Position numbers and translations under genes: made by a program. A stretch of DNA of 34,187 nt, from positions 1 through 34,187 of the forward strand of contig JACVRX010000004.1 in NCBI GenBank assembly GCA_014534205.1, in the 5' to 3' direction. This document shows, one piece after another, positions 10,396 through 19,247 of the stretch; the stretch's first letter is position 1; the number at the start of each line of letters is the position of its first letter. This DNA comes from Jiangellaceae bacterium (GTDB lineage Bacteria > Actinomycetota > Actinomycetes > Jiangellales > Jiangellaceae). Below the pieces are notes generated by a model that was given only the letters and a program-made list of their open reading frames with translations, did no database searches and had not been told where the DNA came from.

Positions 10396-11424
10396 ATGGC
10401 TGAGCTTTACTACGACGACGACGCCGACCTCGCGGTCGTGCAGTCCCGAAACGTGGCCGTGCTGGGCTACGGCAGCCAAGGCCACGCCCACGCGCTGAGC
10501 CTGCGCGACTCCGGCGTGGACGTCCGGGTGGGTCTACCGGAAGCGTCGAAGAGCCGGCCACGGGCCGAGGCGGAGGGGCTGCGCGTGGTCACGCCGTACG
10601 AGGCCTGCGAGGAGGCCGACCTGATCGTCGTCCTCGTGCCCGATCCTGCGCACCGCCACTTGTACGCCGAGGCCATCGAGCCGAACCTGGTCGACGGGGA
10701 CGCGCTGTTCTTCGGGCACGGTTTCAACATCCGGTTCGGCTACGTCAAGCCGCCTGCCGGCGTGGACGTCTGCATGGTGGCGCCCAAAGGGCCAGGGCAC
10801 CTCGTGCGTCGTGAGTTCACCGACGGGCGCGGCGTGCCGGTATTGGTGGCCGTCGAACAGGACGCCACGGCTGACGCCTGGCCGCTGACCCTCTCGTACG
10901 CCAAGGCCATCGGCGGGCTGCGCGCCGGCGCCATCAAGACCACGTTCGCCGAGGAGACCGAGACCGACCTGTTCGGCGAGCAGGTGGTGCTCTGCGGCGG
11001 GCTCACCCGACTCGTGCAGGCGGGTTACGAGACACTGACCGAGGCGGGCTACCAGCCGGAAGTCGCATATTTCGAATGCCTGCACGAGCTGAAGCTGATC
11101 GTCGACCTAATGTACGAGGGCGGCATCGCGAAGATGCGCTGGTCGGTTTCGGACACCGCGGAGTACGGCGACTACACGTCCGGCCCGAAGATCATCGACG
11201 AGTCGGTCGAGAAGCGGATGCGGGAGATCCTGCGCGACATCCAGGACGGCTCGTGGGCTGCCGGGTTCATCTCCGACCAGGACGCCGGTGCGCCGGAGTT
11301 CAAGCGGCTGCGCGCCGAAGGCGAGCGGCATCCGATCGAGGCGACCGGCCGGGAACTGCGCAAGCTGATGAGCTGGATCAAATCCACCGAGGACGACTTC
11401 ACCGAGGGCACCGCTGCTCGCTGA
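10396..11424 (+). CDS. ilvC: Ketol-acid reductoisomerase
   Basis: [49 protein letters not shown]...[15 protein letters not shown]...[29 protein letters not shown] upstream. Confidence 0.96.
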   Translation: MAELYYDDDADLAVVQSRNVAVLGYGSQGHAHALSLRDSGVDVRVGLPEASKSRPRAEAEGLRVVTPYEACEEADLIVVLVPDPAHRHLYAEAIEPNLVDGDALFFGHGFNIRFGYVKPPAGVDVCMVAPKGPGHLVRREFTDGRGVPVLVAVEQDATADAWPLTLSYAKAIGGLRAGAIKTTFAEETETDLFGEQVVLCGGLTRLVQAGYETLTEAGYQPEVAYFECLHELKLIVDLMYEGGIAKMRWSVSDTAEYGDYTSGPKIIDESVEKRMREILRDIQDGSWAAGFISDQDAGAPEFKRLRAEGERHPIEATGRELRKLMSWIKSTEDDFTEGTAAR

Positions 11425-11630
11425 TGTTCGGGCACCGACGGCGGCAGCAGTGGCGGAGCCGCAATGGGCGCCTGATGGCGCGACGAGACGGAGAGGACAT
11501 GGAGAAGACGGGCACGAAACGAAGGCGGCTCGAGCTTTCGTCGCCCGCAAGACTTGGCGGAAGGCGCATTGTGCTAGTGGCTCGACCGGGGCAGCTCGAC
11601 CGCTTGTCAAGCAATGAGACAGAGGGATCC

Positions 11631-12404
11631 ATGCGTACTCCCGCCTTTCAGATCGCCCACTCAGCGTCGACGTCCGAACTCGATGCCCATTACGTGCGAG
11701 TGCCAGGGCGGCGGTCGGGACTCGTCCTCGCCCTGGTGGGCCTCCTCGCCGGCGCCGCGCTGCTCCTTGCGGAGGCGCCGGTAGCCGGCGCGCAAGTCAT
11801 CAACCATCCGCCGAGTACGACCGACGACGCCTACTCGACGAACGTCGGTACGTCCCTGACGGTGGCCGCTCCCGGCGTGCTCACCAACGACTCCGATCCC
11901 GACGGCGACGCACTTACGGCAATGCTCGAATCCGGGCCCGCCCGCGGGACTCTGACGCTGAATGCGGACGGCTCCTTCAGCTATGCGCCCGCGCCCGGCT
12001 TCACCGGCGCGGAGTCCTTCACGTATCGGGCCGCGGATGGAAACGGCGCCGTCTCAGCGGTGACCACGGTGACGATCACGGTGCTGCCGGTCGATGGCGA
12101 CAACGACGGCATCCCGGACACGCAGGATCCGGATAGGGTCGCTGCCGTGGTGTCCCCGCTGCCCGACAGCGCTTTCGCGAACGGGGAGCACAGGCAGCCA
12201 ATGCTGAATCGGCTCGACGCGATCGAGCAGCTGATCGCCTCAGGCGAGTTCGCTAGCGCGCGGGCCGAGCTGCAGAGCCTGCGCCGGAAGGTGGACGGCT
12301 GCGGCGCCGCCGCGGACACGAACGACTGGATCGTCGACTGCGACGCACAGCGGCAGGTGCGGGCGGTAATCGACGACCTGCTGGCCCAGCTCGTATCACC
12401 GTGA
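11631..12404 (+). CDS. Secreted protein with cadherin/Ig-like repeat (VCBS/Cadherin_5-like) and Ca-binding DxDxDG-type motif
   Basis: Signal-type segment SGLVLALVGLLAGAALLLAEAPVAGAQ; PPSTTDDAYSTNVGTSLTVAAPGVLTNDSDPDGDALTAMLESGPARGTLTLNADGSFSYAPAPGFTGAESFTYRAADGNG; DGDNDGIPDTQDPD. Confidence 0.75.
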   Translation: MRTPAFQIAHSASTSELDAHYVRVPGRRSGLVLALVGLLAGAALLLAEAPVAGAQVINHPPSTTDDAYSTNVGTSLTVAAPGVLTNDSDPDGDALTAMLESGPARGTLTLNADGSFSYAPAPGFTGAESFTYRAADGNGAVSAVTTVTITVLPVDGDNDGIPDTQDPDRVAAVVSPLPDSAFANGEHRQPMLNRLDAIEQLIASGEFASARAELQSLRRKVDGCGAAADTNDWIVDCDAQRQVRAVIDDLLAQLVSP

Positions 12405-12473
12405 CGCTTGCTGGTGCCACCTCCGTCGCCCGCACGTAGCTGGGCCAGCCGCAGCTCACGCGCAATCCGCGCC

Positions 12474-12590
12474 GCTTTCGCCGTCCAGCATCTCGAGACG
12501 CACCCGAGAGACCTGGAGGTGCTCCAGGCGCCCATGGGGCATACGCGCTCGGACACGACGCAGGCCCACCAGATCGTCGACGCGTCTTAG
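12474..12590 (+). pseudogene. Tyrosine recombinase C-terminal remnant
   Basis: FAVQHLETHPRDLEVLQAPMGHTRSDTTQAHQIVD resembles the catalytic C-terminus of tyrosine recombinases (LQ.LMGH..I.TTQ.Y); no upstream core domain. Confidence 0.5.
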
Positions 12591-12905
12591 GCGGCCAGGA
12601 TCTGTCCACGACACGTCGTTCGGACACGGGGTGTCGCGATGCGCCCGTTGCGGGAATGGAACGGCTTTGGGCGGGGCAACGAGGTGTTTGTCGCGGCGGC
12701 GGACGACATTGCTGGTATCAGATCCGCTCGAGAACTAGCCGAGCGCCTCGCATTACGCGGGCGGCTCCGAGAAGGCCCGTTCGTCGTCGACGTCTTCGAT
12801 ACGCCGTCCGGCATAGCGAGCCCGATCCGGAGAATCCTTCCTGGCTTCGTCGGCGGTGGGCGAACGGCCGGTGCCCGCGAGTTCGTCATTCCCACCCTGG
12901 CGCGC

Positions 12906-12986
12906 TCACAGCTTCTCGGCCGAGCCGGATGCCGCCACGACGACCGGGACCGCAAATGCGGCTGCCGCAATGACACTGCGGCGCAT
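12906..12986 (-). CDS. Possible short exported peptide (signal-peptide-like) or gene fragment
   Basis: Minus strand GGAAGGGAGCACACC-ATG: MRRSVIAAAAFAVPVVVAASGSAEKL*; good SD-like sequence. Confidence 0.3.
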   Translation of the reverse strand: MRRSVIAAAAFAVPVVVAASGSAEKL

Positions 12987-13124
12987 GGTGTGCTCCCTTC
13001 CGATGCGGAACGCTGCGATGACCGGTATCCGGGCCCGCGGCCGTACGTGGATGCACCCGGTCCACAATCGGAAAGGAGTCGAGCGAGGCGAAGCCGTCGC
13101 AATGCGGCTTCCACAACAATCAAG

Positions 13125-13352
13125 TCAATAACCGACGACGTCCAGGTTGTACGCCAGCGGGCATTGCCGGGAGTCCGGTGGCACCCACAGGTGCCAGTAC
13201 GCCGGAGCAGCGTCGGTAGGTGCGACGCGAAATCCGGCGCAGGCAACCACACCGTCTGCTCTGACCCGGACGCACCTTCCGGACGTCGTGGGCCCGAAGC
13301 ACTGGTCGACTTGCGTCAAACTGACCGGATCGAGGATGTCGACGCACTCCAT
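13125..13352 (-). CDS. Small Cys-containing hypothetical protein (75 aa)
   Basis: MECVDILDPVSLTQVDQCFGPTTSGRCVRVRADGVVACAGFRVAPTDAAPAYWHLWVPPDSRQCPLAYNLDVVGY*; GC-rich third positions, but no clear RBS. Confidence 0.3.
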   Translation of the reverse strand: MECVDILDPVSLTQVDQCFGPTTSGRCVRVRADGVVACAGFRVAPTDAAPAYWHLWVPPDSRQCPLAYNLDVVGY

Positions 13353-13492
13353 ACGCCCAGTGAGCGCTTTTCAGCGTGCGACACCTAGGGCCAAAGGTCC
13401 CGATTCTCGGGCCGGGAGCTAGACTCGCCAGGCCGAGCCCAGTGGTGCGCTGGTGGCCTCCGTAGCTCCCGTCTCAAAGGTACGCCTGATCC

Positions 13493-15085
13493 GTGACCAA
13501 GCCCGTCGTCCTCATTGCCGAAGAGCTCTCGCCCGCCACCGTGCAGGCCCTCGGACCAGACTTCGACATTCGCTTCTGCGACGGGACGGACCGGGCTGCG
13601 CTGCTCGCCGCAGTTCCGTCGGCTGCTGCCTTGCTCGTCCGGAGCGCGACGAGAGTCGACGCTGAGGTCATCGCGGCCGCGTCACTGCTGCGCGTGATCG
13701 CGCGCGCCGGCGTCGGACTCGACAACGTCGACGTCAAGACCGCCACCCAGGCCGGCGTCATGGTCGTCAACGCGCCGACGTCGAACATCATCAGCGCCGC
13801 GGAGATGACGATCGGTTTGCTGCTCGCGGCGGCACGGCACATACCGACGGCGAATGCCGCGTTACGCAGGGGCGAGTGGCAGCGCAGCAAGTACGTCGGC
13901 GCGGAGCTGTACGACAAGGTGGCCGGCATCGTGGGTCTCGGCCGTATCGGCGTGCTCGTGGCACAGCGGCTGTCGGCGTTCGGTATGCGGGTGATCGCGT
14001 ACGACCCGTACGTGCCCGCCGCACGGGCGGCCCAGATGGGCGTGCGAAGCCTGTCGCTGGAGGACCTGCTGCGGTCCAGCGACGTCATCTCCATCCACTT
14101 GCCGAAGACGCCGGAGACGGTGGGACTGATCGGGGAACAGGCCCTCGCGTTGGTCAAGCCGTCGGTCCTGATCGTCAACGCAGCGCGCGGCGGGATCGTC
14201 GACGAACACGCCCTTGCCGTGGCGCTCAAGGAGGGCCGCATCGCCGGTGCCGGCATCGACGTCTTCGCGAACGAGCCATGCGCCGACTCCCCGCTGTTCC
14301 AGTTCGACTCCGTCGTCGTCACGCCACACCTTGGTGCATCGACCGCGGAGGCGCAGGAGAAAGCCGGGGTCGCCGTCGCGCGCTCCGTTCGACTCGCCCT
14401 CGCCGGGGAGCTGGTGCCAGACGCGGTCAATGTCAAGGGCGGCGCGATCGCCGAGGACGTCCGGCCCGGCATACCGCTCGCCGAGAAGCTAGGGCGCATC
14501 TTCACCGCGCTCGCCGGAGGGGTCGCTACCCAACTCGACGTCGAGGTGCGCGGGGAGATCGTCCAGCACGACGTGAAGATCTTCGAGCTCGCGGCGCTCA
14601 AGGGCGTCTTCGCGGACGTCGTGGAGCAGGCGGTGACCTACGTCAACGCGCCGGTGATAGCGGCAGACCGTGGCGTGGCAGTGCGGCTCCTCACCGCCGA
14701 GGAGTCACCGGACTACCGGAACGTCTTGACGGTTCGCGGCACGCTCGCCGACGGTCGCACGCTGTCGATCTCGGGCACGCTGTCCGGGCCTCGGCACATC
14801 GAGAAGATCGTCGAGGTGCTCGGCTACGACGTCGAGGTGCAACCCAGCGAGCACATGGCGTTCTGGCGGTACGCCGACCGACCGGGCGTGGTCGGGACGG
14901 TAGGCCGCATCCTGGGCGACGCCGGCGTCAACATCGCCGGAATGCAAGTGAGCCGGGACACCAAGGGCGGGCATGCAATGGTCGTCATGACCGTAGACCA
15001 GGCGATCCCCGGCCAGGTGATGGACGAGATCGTCGCCGCCATCGGAGCCGAGTGGGGTCGAGTCGTCGACCTCGCCAACGGCTGA
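13493..15085 (+). CDS. serA: D-3-phosphoglycerate dehydrogenase
   Basis: VTKPVVLIAEELSPATVQALGPDFDIRFCDGTDRAALLAAVPSAAALLVRSATRVDAEVI...VIARAGVGLDNVDVKTATQAGVMVVNAPTSN...GLGRIGVLVAQRL...; C-terminal ACT domain GVVGTVGRILGDAGVNIAGMQVSRD. Confidence 0.96.
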   Translation: MTKPVVLIAEELSPATVQALGPDFDIRFCDGTDRAALLAAVPSAAALLVRSATRVDAEVIAAASLLRVIARAGVGLDNVDVKTATQAGVMVVNAPTSNIISAAEMTIGLLLAAARHIPTANAALRRGEWQRSKYVGAELYDKVAGIVGLGRIGVLVAQRLSAFGMRVIAYDPYVPAARAAQMGVRSLSLEDLLRSSDVISIHLPKTPETVGLIGEQALALVKPSVLIVNAARGGIVDEHALAVALKEGRIAGAGIDVFANEPCADSPLFQFDSVVVTPHLGASTAEAQEKAGVAVARSVRLALAGELVPDAVNVKGGAIAEDVRPGIPLAEKLGRIFTALAGGVATQLDVEVRGEIVQHDVKIFELAALKGVFADVVEQAVTYVNAPVIAADRGVAVRLLTAEESPDYRNVLTVRGTLADGRTLSISGTLSGPRHIEKIVEVLGYDVEVQPSEHMAFWRYADRPGVVGTVGRILGDAGVNIAGMQVSRDTKGGHAMVVMTVDQAIPGQVMDEIVAAIGAEWGRVVDLANG

Positions 15086-15191
15086 ACCGCGTCTCGGCAT
15101 CCGAGACGGCGGTCCACGCCTCGCGACAGCAGCTGCTACTAGCCGGTAAGGTCCCAGCCGTCATGGCGTGGTCGGTAGTCATCCTTCGCCG

Positions 15192-15229
15192 CCGCGACGG
15201 GGCCCGTTAAGGCCGGCTCCCCGTCGCGG
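15192..15229. terminator. Strong hairpin downstream of serA (possible terminator)
   Basis: Perfect 11-bp inverted repeat CCGCGACGGGG (15192-15202) / CCCCGTCGCGG (15219-15229); no U-tract. Confidence 0.45.
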
Positions 15230-15833
15230 GGTTGGCGTTGCTGCTGGCCGACTGTTCTGTCACCTGACGAGGGACCGCCCGCGATCCGGGTTCCGCGAAG
15301 CGCGGCTCACACCACCCCGTGGACCACAGCTTCCGGTACGCGCCCCGTCAACCTCGGATGGACTTTGGCGGAGTGCGATCATGACCGACGAACAGCGCAA
15401 CGCTCAGCACGCGTTGCAGGAGGCGATGGACCGCCGAGACAACGGCGGCGAGACGGGCCACTGATTTTCCACTGGCCGGCGGGGCTCATGCCGAAGTAGG
15501 AGGCGTGGGTCCCGCACCGTTTACGCCGGGAGCGGTCCACCCTTACCACCCATTGCAGCACCGTGCTGGGCCCGCTATCGGAAAGACGACCCGCGCAGGC
15601 CTTGCTGGAGCGCAAGGGATCGACAGCGATTTCTACTGCGCGCTGACGATCGCCTTTGGTGTCGTCGATGCGTCATGTGCCTTCACTACGGGCTGGCCTA
15701 GTTGGGGGTCGTCGGTCGACGACTCTGGACAGCCGACGCCCTATGCGCCCTGCTCCTCCGCGCCCCAACGTCGAGAACTCCATCCAGACCCTGACGCCAA
15801 TGATCCGCTGGGACGCATAGATCACCGCGATGG

Positions 15834-16697
15834 TTACCGTGCCTGCGGCAGTCGGACCGCCCCTCGCTTGGGCGCCAGTGCGGAGGGCGGCGGCACCACG
15901 GGGCCGATGTCGCCGTCTGGCGCTTCGTCCAGGTCGACGATCACCGGTGCGTGGTCGCTGGGTCCGGTGCCTTTGCGAGCATGGCGGTCCACCCAAGCTG
16001 CCCGCACCCGGCTGGCCACCGGCGTCGTGGCCAGCACGAGGTCGATCCGCATTCCCAGGTCCTTGTGGAACATACCGGCCCGGTAGTCCCAGTACGTGAA
16101 AACTCGCTGGCCGGGCCACCTGTCACGGACTAGGTCGCGCAGGCCGACTTCCTGTAACTGCGCCAGCGCCTCCCGCTCGGGCACGGTGACGTGCGTCTGG
16201 CCGATGTAGGCGTCGGGGTCGAACACGTCCGCGTCGGTGGGCGCAATGTTCAGGTCGCCGCACACGACCGTCGCGTCCGAACCCGCACGGACGAACTCAC
16301 GCAACGTCGCGAGCCATGCCAGCTTGTAGTGGTAATGCTCGGAGCCTGGGACCCGCCCATTGGGTGCGTACACGGAGTAGACCCGTACACCACCGCACGT
16401 TGCGGAGAGCGCGCGCGCCTCTTGATGCGGAAAGCCGGGCCCGCCGGTCAGGCCGGGCACCACATCGTCTAGACCGACGCGAGACAGCATCGCTACGCCG
16501 TTCCATTGCGTCTCGCCATGACTTGCGACGGCATAGCCGCGGCGGTTGAGCTCGTCGCCGAGCAGCGCGGCGAAAGCGTCGTCGGCGAGCTTCGTTTCCT
16601 GTAGGCAGACGACGTCGGGCTGGCGCTGATCAAGCCACGGCAACAACCGGGGAAGCCGTTGCTTGACCGAGTTCACGTTCCACGTGGCTATCCGCAC
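15834..16697 (-). CDS. xthA: Exodeoxyribonuclease III (AP endonuclease, EEP family)
   Basis: VRIATWNVNSVKQRLPRLLPWLDQRQPDVVCLQETKLADDAF...VYSVYAPNGR...VVCGDLNIAPTDADVFDP...TYWDYRAGMFHKDLGMRIDLVLAT...GPSDHAPVIVDLD. Confidence 0.95.
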   Translation of the reverse strand: MRIATWNVNSVKQRLPRLLPWLDQRQPDVVCLQETKLADDAFAALLGDELNRRGYAVASHGETQWNGVAMLSRVGLDDVVPGLTGGPGFPHQEARALSATCGGVRVYSVYAPNGRVPGSEHYHYKLAWLATLREFVRAGSDATVVCGDLNIAPTDADVFDPDAYIGQTHVTVPEREALAQLQEVGLRDLVRDRWPGQRVFTYWDYRAGMFHKDLGMRIDLVLATTPVASRVRAAWVDRHARKGTGPSDHAPVIVDLDEAPDGDIGPVVPPPSALAPKRGAVRLPQAR

Positions 16698-16829
16698 CAG
16701 CTCACGGTAGCCGTCACGCGGGCACCGAATCCGGCGCCGGTCGCGGACCCGCAAGACCGCGCGTATGAGCCGGTGCAGGAGTGACTACCGCGTCGCCATC
16801 CGCAACCGGCGGCGCGTAGCGTGACCGGA

Positions 16830-17873
16830 ATGCCGCGCAGCATCAACCTGGCCGTCATCGCCGGAGACGGCATCGGTCCGGAGGTCGTCGCAGAGGGGCT
16901 GAACGTACTCGACGCCGCCGTGGCCGGTGGCGACACGAAGGTCGAGACGACCGAGTACGACCTCGGCGGGCGACGCTGGCTCGCGACCGGCGAGACGCTG
17001 CCGGACTCCGTGCTCGCCGAACTGCGCGAGCACGACGCGATCCTGCTCGGTGCCGTAGGACACCCCGCGGTGCCCAGCGGCGTGCTCGAACGCGGGCTGC
17101 TGCTGCGGCTGCGTTTCGAGCTCGACCACTACGTGAACCTGCGGCCGGCCCGGCTCTTCCCGGGCGTGCAGAGTCCATTGCGCGACCCTGGCGAGATCGA
17201 CTTCGTGGTCGTCCGGGAGGGCACCGAAGGGCCATACGTCGGCAACGGTGGCGCCGTGCGCGTCGGCACCCCGGCTGAGATCGCGAATGAGCTCAGCGTC
17301 AACACCGGTTTCGGCGTGGAGCGGGTAGTCCGGGACGCGTTCGCGCGGGCTCGAACACGGCCTCGCCGCACGCTGACGTACGTCCACAAGCACAACGTGC
17401 TTGTCCACGCGGGGCACCTCTGGCGGCGCACCGTGGAGCGACTGGCGGCGGAGTACCCTGACGTCGCCGTCGACTACTTGCACGTGGACGCGGCCACGAT
17501 CTTCATGGTCACCGACCCGGGCCGGTTCGACGTGATGGTCACCGACAACTTGTTCGGCGACATCCTCACGGACCTCGCCGCTGCGATCACCGGTGGCATC
17601 GGGCTCGCTGCGAGCGGCAACATCAATCCAGACCGAACAGCGCCGTCGATGTTCGAGCCGGTTCACGGCTCCGCTCCGGACATCGCCGGGCGCGGAGTGG
17701 CCGACCCCACCGCTACGGTCCTCTCGGTTGCGATGCTGCTCGACCACCTGGGCCTATCAGACGCCGCCGGTCGGGTCGATGATGCAGTCACCGCGGACCT
17801 CGCCAACCGCCAAACGGCGCTACGCCGCACTGCCGAGATCGGCGACGCCATCGCGGCCCGCGTCGCCGGGTGA
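16830..17873 (+). CDS. leuB: 3-isopropylmalate dehydrogenase
   Basis: [30 protein letters not shown]...[17 protein letters not shown]...[49 protein letters not shown]...[22 protein letters not shown]. Confidence 0.95.
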   Translation: MPRSINLAVIAGDGIGPEVVAEGLNVLDAAVAGGDTKVETTEYDLGGRRWLATGETLPDSVLAELREHDAILLGAVGHPAVPSGVLERGLLLRLRFELDHYVNLRPARLFPGVQSPLRDPGEIDFVVVREGTEGPYVGNGGAVRVGTPAEIANELSVNTGFGVERVVRDAFARARTRPRRTLTYVHKHNVLVHAGHLWRRTVERLAAEYPDVAVDYLHVDAATIFMVTDPGRFDVMVTDNLFGDILTDLAAAITGGIGLAASGNINPDRTAPSMFEPVHGSAPDIAGRGVADPTATVLSVAMLLDHLGLSDAAGRVDDAVTADLANRQTALRRTAEIGDAIAARVAG

Positions 17874-17932
17874 CGCGACGGCCGAGTACGGTTCGGTTGG
17901 ACGTCCTAGCAAATTCCGTAAGGGGTGCCTCG

Positions 17933-19039
17933 ATGGTCGACGCGCCGCGGCGGCTGGAGTTCTCGACGACGCTGTCGCAGAGCCCGGTTACGACGCGGCG
18001 CCGGGCTGAGATGCTGGCCGATCCCGGCTTCGGCCGATGGTTCACCGACCACATGGTCACGGCCACCTGGACACCGGATGACGGCTGGCACGACGCCGGC
18101 GTCCGACCATACGGGCAACTGAGCCTCGACCCGGCCACGGCAGTCCTCCACTACGCCCAAGCCATCTTCGAAGGTCTGAAGGCGTACCGGCACAGCGACG
18201 GCTCGATCTGGACGTTCCGGCCAGCAGCGAACGGAGCCCGTTTCGCACGCAGCGCGCGGCGGCTGGCTCTCCCAGAACTACCCGTAGACGACTTCATCGT
18301 GGCCATCGATCTACTGGTGCGTACCGACGCCGCATGGGTTCCCCCGGCGACCCGCGTACGGGAAACCAGCCTCTACCTGCGGCCGTTCATGTTCGCCTCC
18401 GAGGTCTTCCTCGGCGTCCGGCCGGCCAAGGAGGTCATGTTCTGCCTGATCGCATCGCCGGTCGGCCCATACTTCACCTCGGGTGTGGAGCCGGTGCACA
18501 TCTGGCTGTCGGAGAAGTACGTCCGCGCCGCGCCCGGCGGCACCGGCGCGGCGAAGTTCGCGGGCAACTATGCAGCGAGCCTGATCGCGCAGCAGGAGGC
18601 GTCCGCGCACGGATGCGACCAGGTGTGCTTCCTCGATGCAGTCGAACGCCGGTGGGTCGAGGAGCTGGGCGGCATGAACCTGTACTTCGTCCACTCCGAC
18701 GGCTCGATCGTCACCCCCGAGCTCACCGGAACGATCCTGGAGGGCGTCACCCGAGCGTCGATCCTGCAACTGGCGTCCGACCTCGGGCACAAGGTCGAGG
18801 AACGCCGGGTCGGCATCGACGAGTGGCGCGAGGGGGTCGGCTCCGGGGAAATCGCCGAGGTATTCGCGTGTGGCACCGCAGCGGTCGTTACGCCGCTTGG
18901 CCGGCTGCTGTGGGACGGCGGCGAGTTGCACATAGCAGACGAGCCGGGCCCGGTGACCATGAGCCTGCGCACGGCGTTGCTGGACGTGCAGTACGGCCGA
19001 GCTGAGGACATCCACGGGTGGCTGCACCGCGTCGCCTGA
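17933..19039 (+). CDS. ilvE: Branched-chain-amino-acid aminotransferase
   Basis: FTDHMVTATWTPDDGWHDAGVRPYGQLSLDPATAVLHYAQAIFEGLKAYRHSDGSIWTFRPAANGARF...GTGAAKFAGNYAASLIAQQEA...VEELGGMNLYFV. Confidence 0.95.
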   Translation: MVDAPRRLEFSTTLSQSPVTTRRRAEMLADPGFGRWFTDHMVTATWTPDDGWHDAGVRPYGQLSLDPATAVLHYAQAIFEGLKAYRHSDGSIWTFRPAANGARFARSARRLALPELPVDDFIVAIDLLVRTDAAWVPPATRVRETSLYLRPFMFASEVFLGVRPAKEVMFCLIASPVGPYFTSGVEPVHIWLSEKYVRAAPGGTGAAKFAGNYAASLIAQQEASAHGCDQVCFLDAVERRWVEELGGMNLYFVHSDGSIVTPELTGTILEGVTRASILQLASDLGHKVEERRVGIDEWREGVGSGEIAEVFACGTAAVVTPLGRLLWDGGELHIADEPGPVTMSLRTALLDVQYGRAEDIHGWLHRVA

Positions 19040-19127
19040 CCCGTGCCCACCCCGCTATAAGGACCGGGTGTCCACCATGTGGTCATTGGATCTCGGTCCG
19101 CGTGATCATGTGGCAAGCTCGGCGGCG

Positions 19128-19154
19128 ATGTCCTTCCGGATGATCATTACCTAG
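19128..19154 (+). CDS. Putative cimA leader peptide MSFRMIIT (or in-frame GTG-started MASSAAMSFRMIIT)
   Basis: ATG TCC TTC CGG ATG ATC ATT ACC TAG; stop adjoins hairpin GCGCGCC (19155-19161)/GGCGCGC (19180-19186), followed by a terminator-like hairpin and the citramalate synthase gene. Confidence 0.5.
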   Translation: MSFRMIIT

Positions 19155-19187
19155 GCGCGCCGGCCCAAGCACAACGCCAGGCGCGCA

Positions 19188-19214
19188 GACCCTTCGCAGC
19201 CGCGAGGGGTCTTT
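19188..19214 (+). terminator. Attenuator-like terminator hairpin upstream of cimA
   Basis: 10-bp stem GACCCTTCGC (19188-19197) / GCGAGGGGTC (19202-19211), one G-U, AGCC loop, followed by TTT; stem sequence resembles the ilvB attenuator. Confidence 0.75.
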
Positions 19215-19247
19215 CGCATTCTTGAGACGCCAGCTCGAGGAGATCCC

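Noticed and set aside
13474-14601. 375-aa minus-strand ORF
   Set aside because: Antisense to serA; Ser/Ala/Arg-biased shadow ORF.
15381-15464. 27-aa plus ORF MTDEQRNAQHALQEAMDRRDNGGETGH
   Set aside because: Plausible small ORF but no RBS or context support; could not distinguish from chance.
15379-15615. Possible transposase fragment (THASYFGMSPAGQW on minus strand)
   Set aside because: Too short and ambiguous; no catalytic motif or terminal inverted repeats found.
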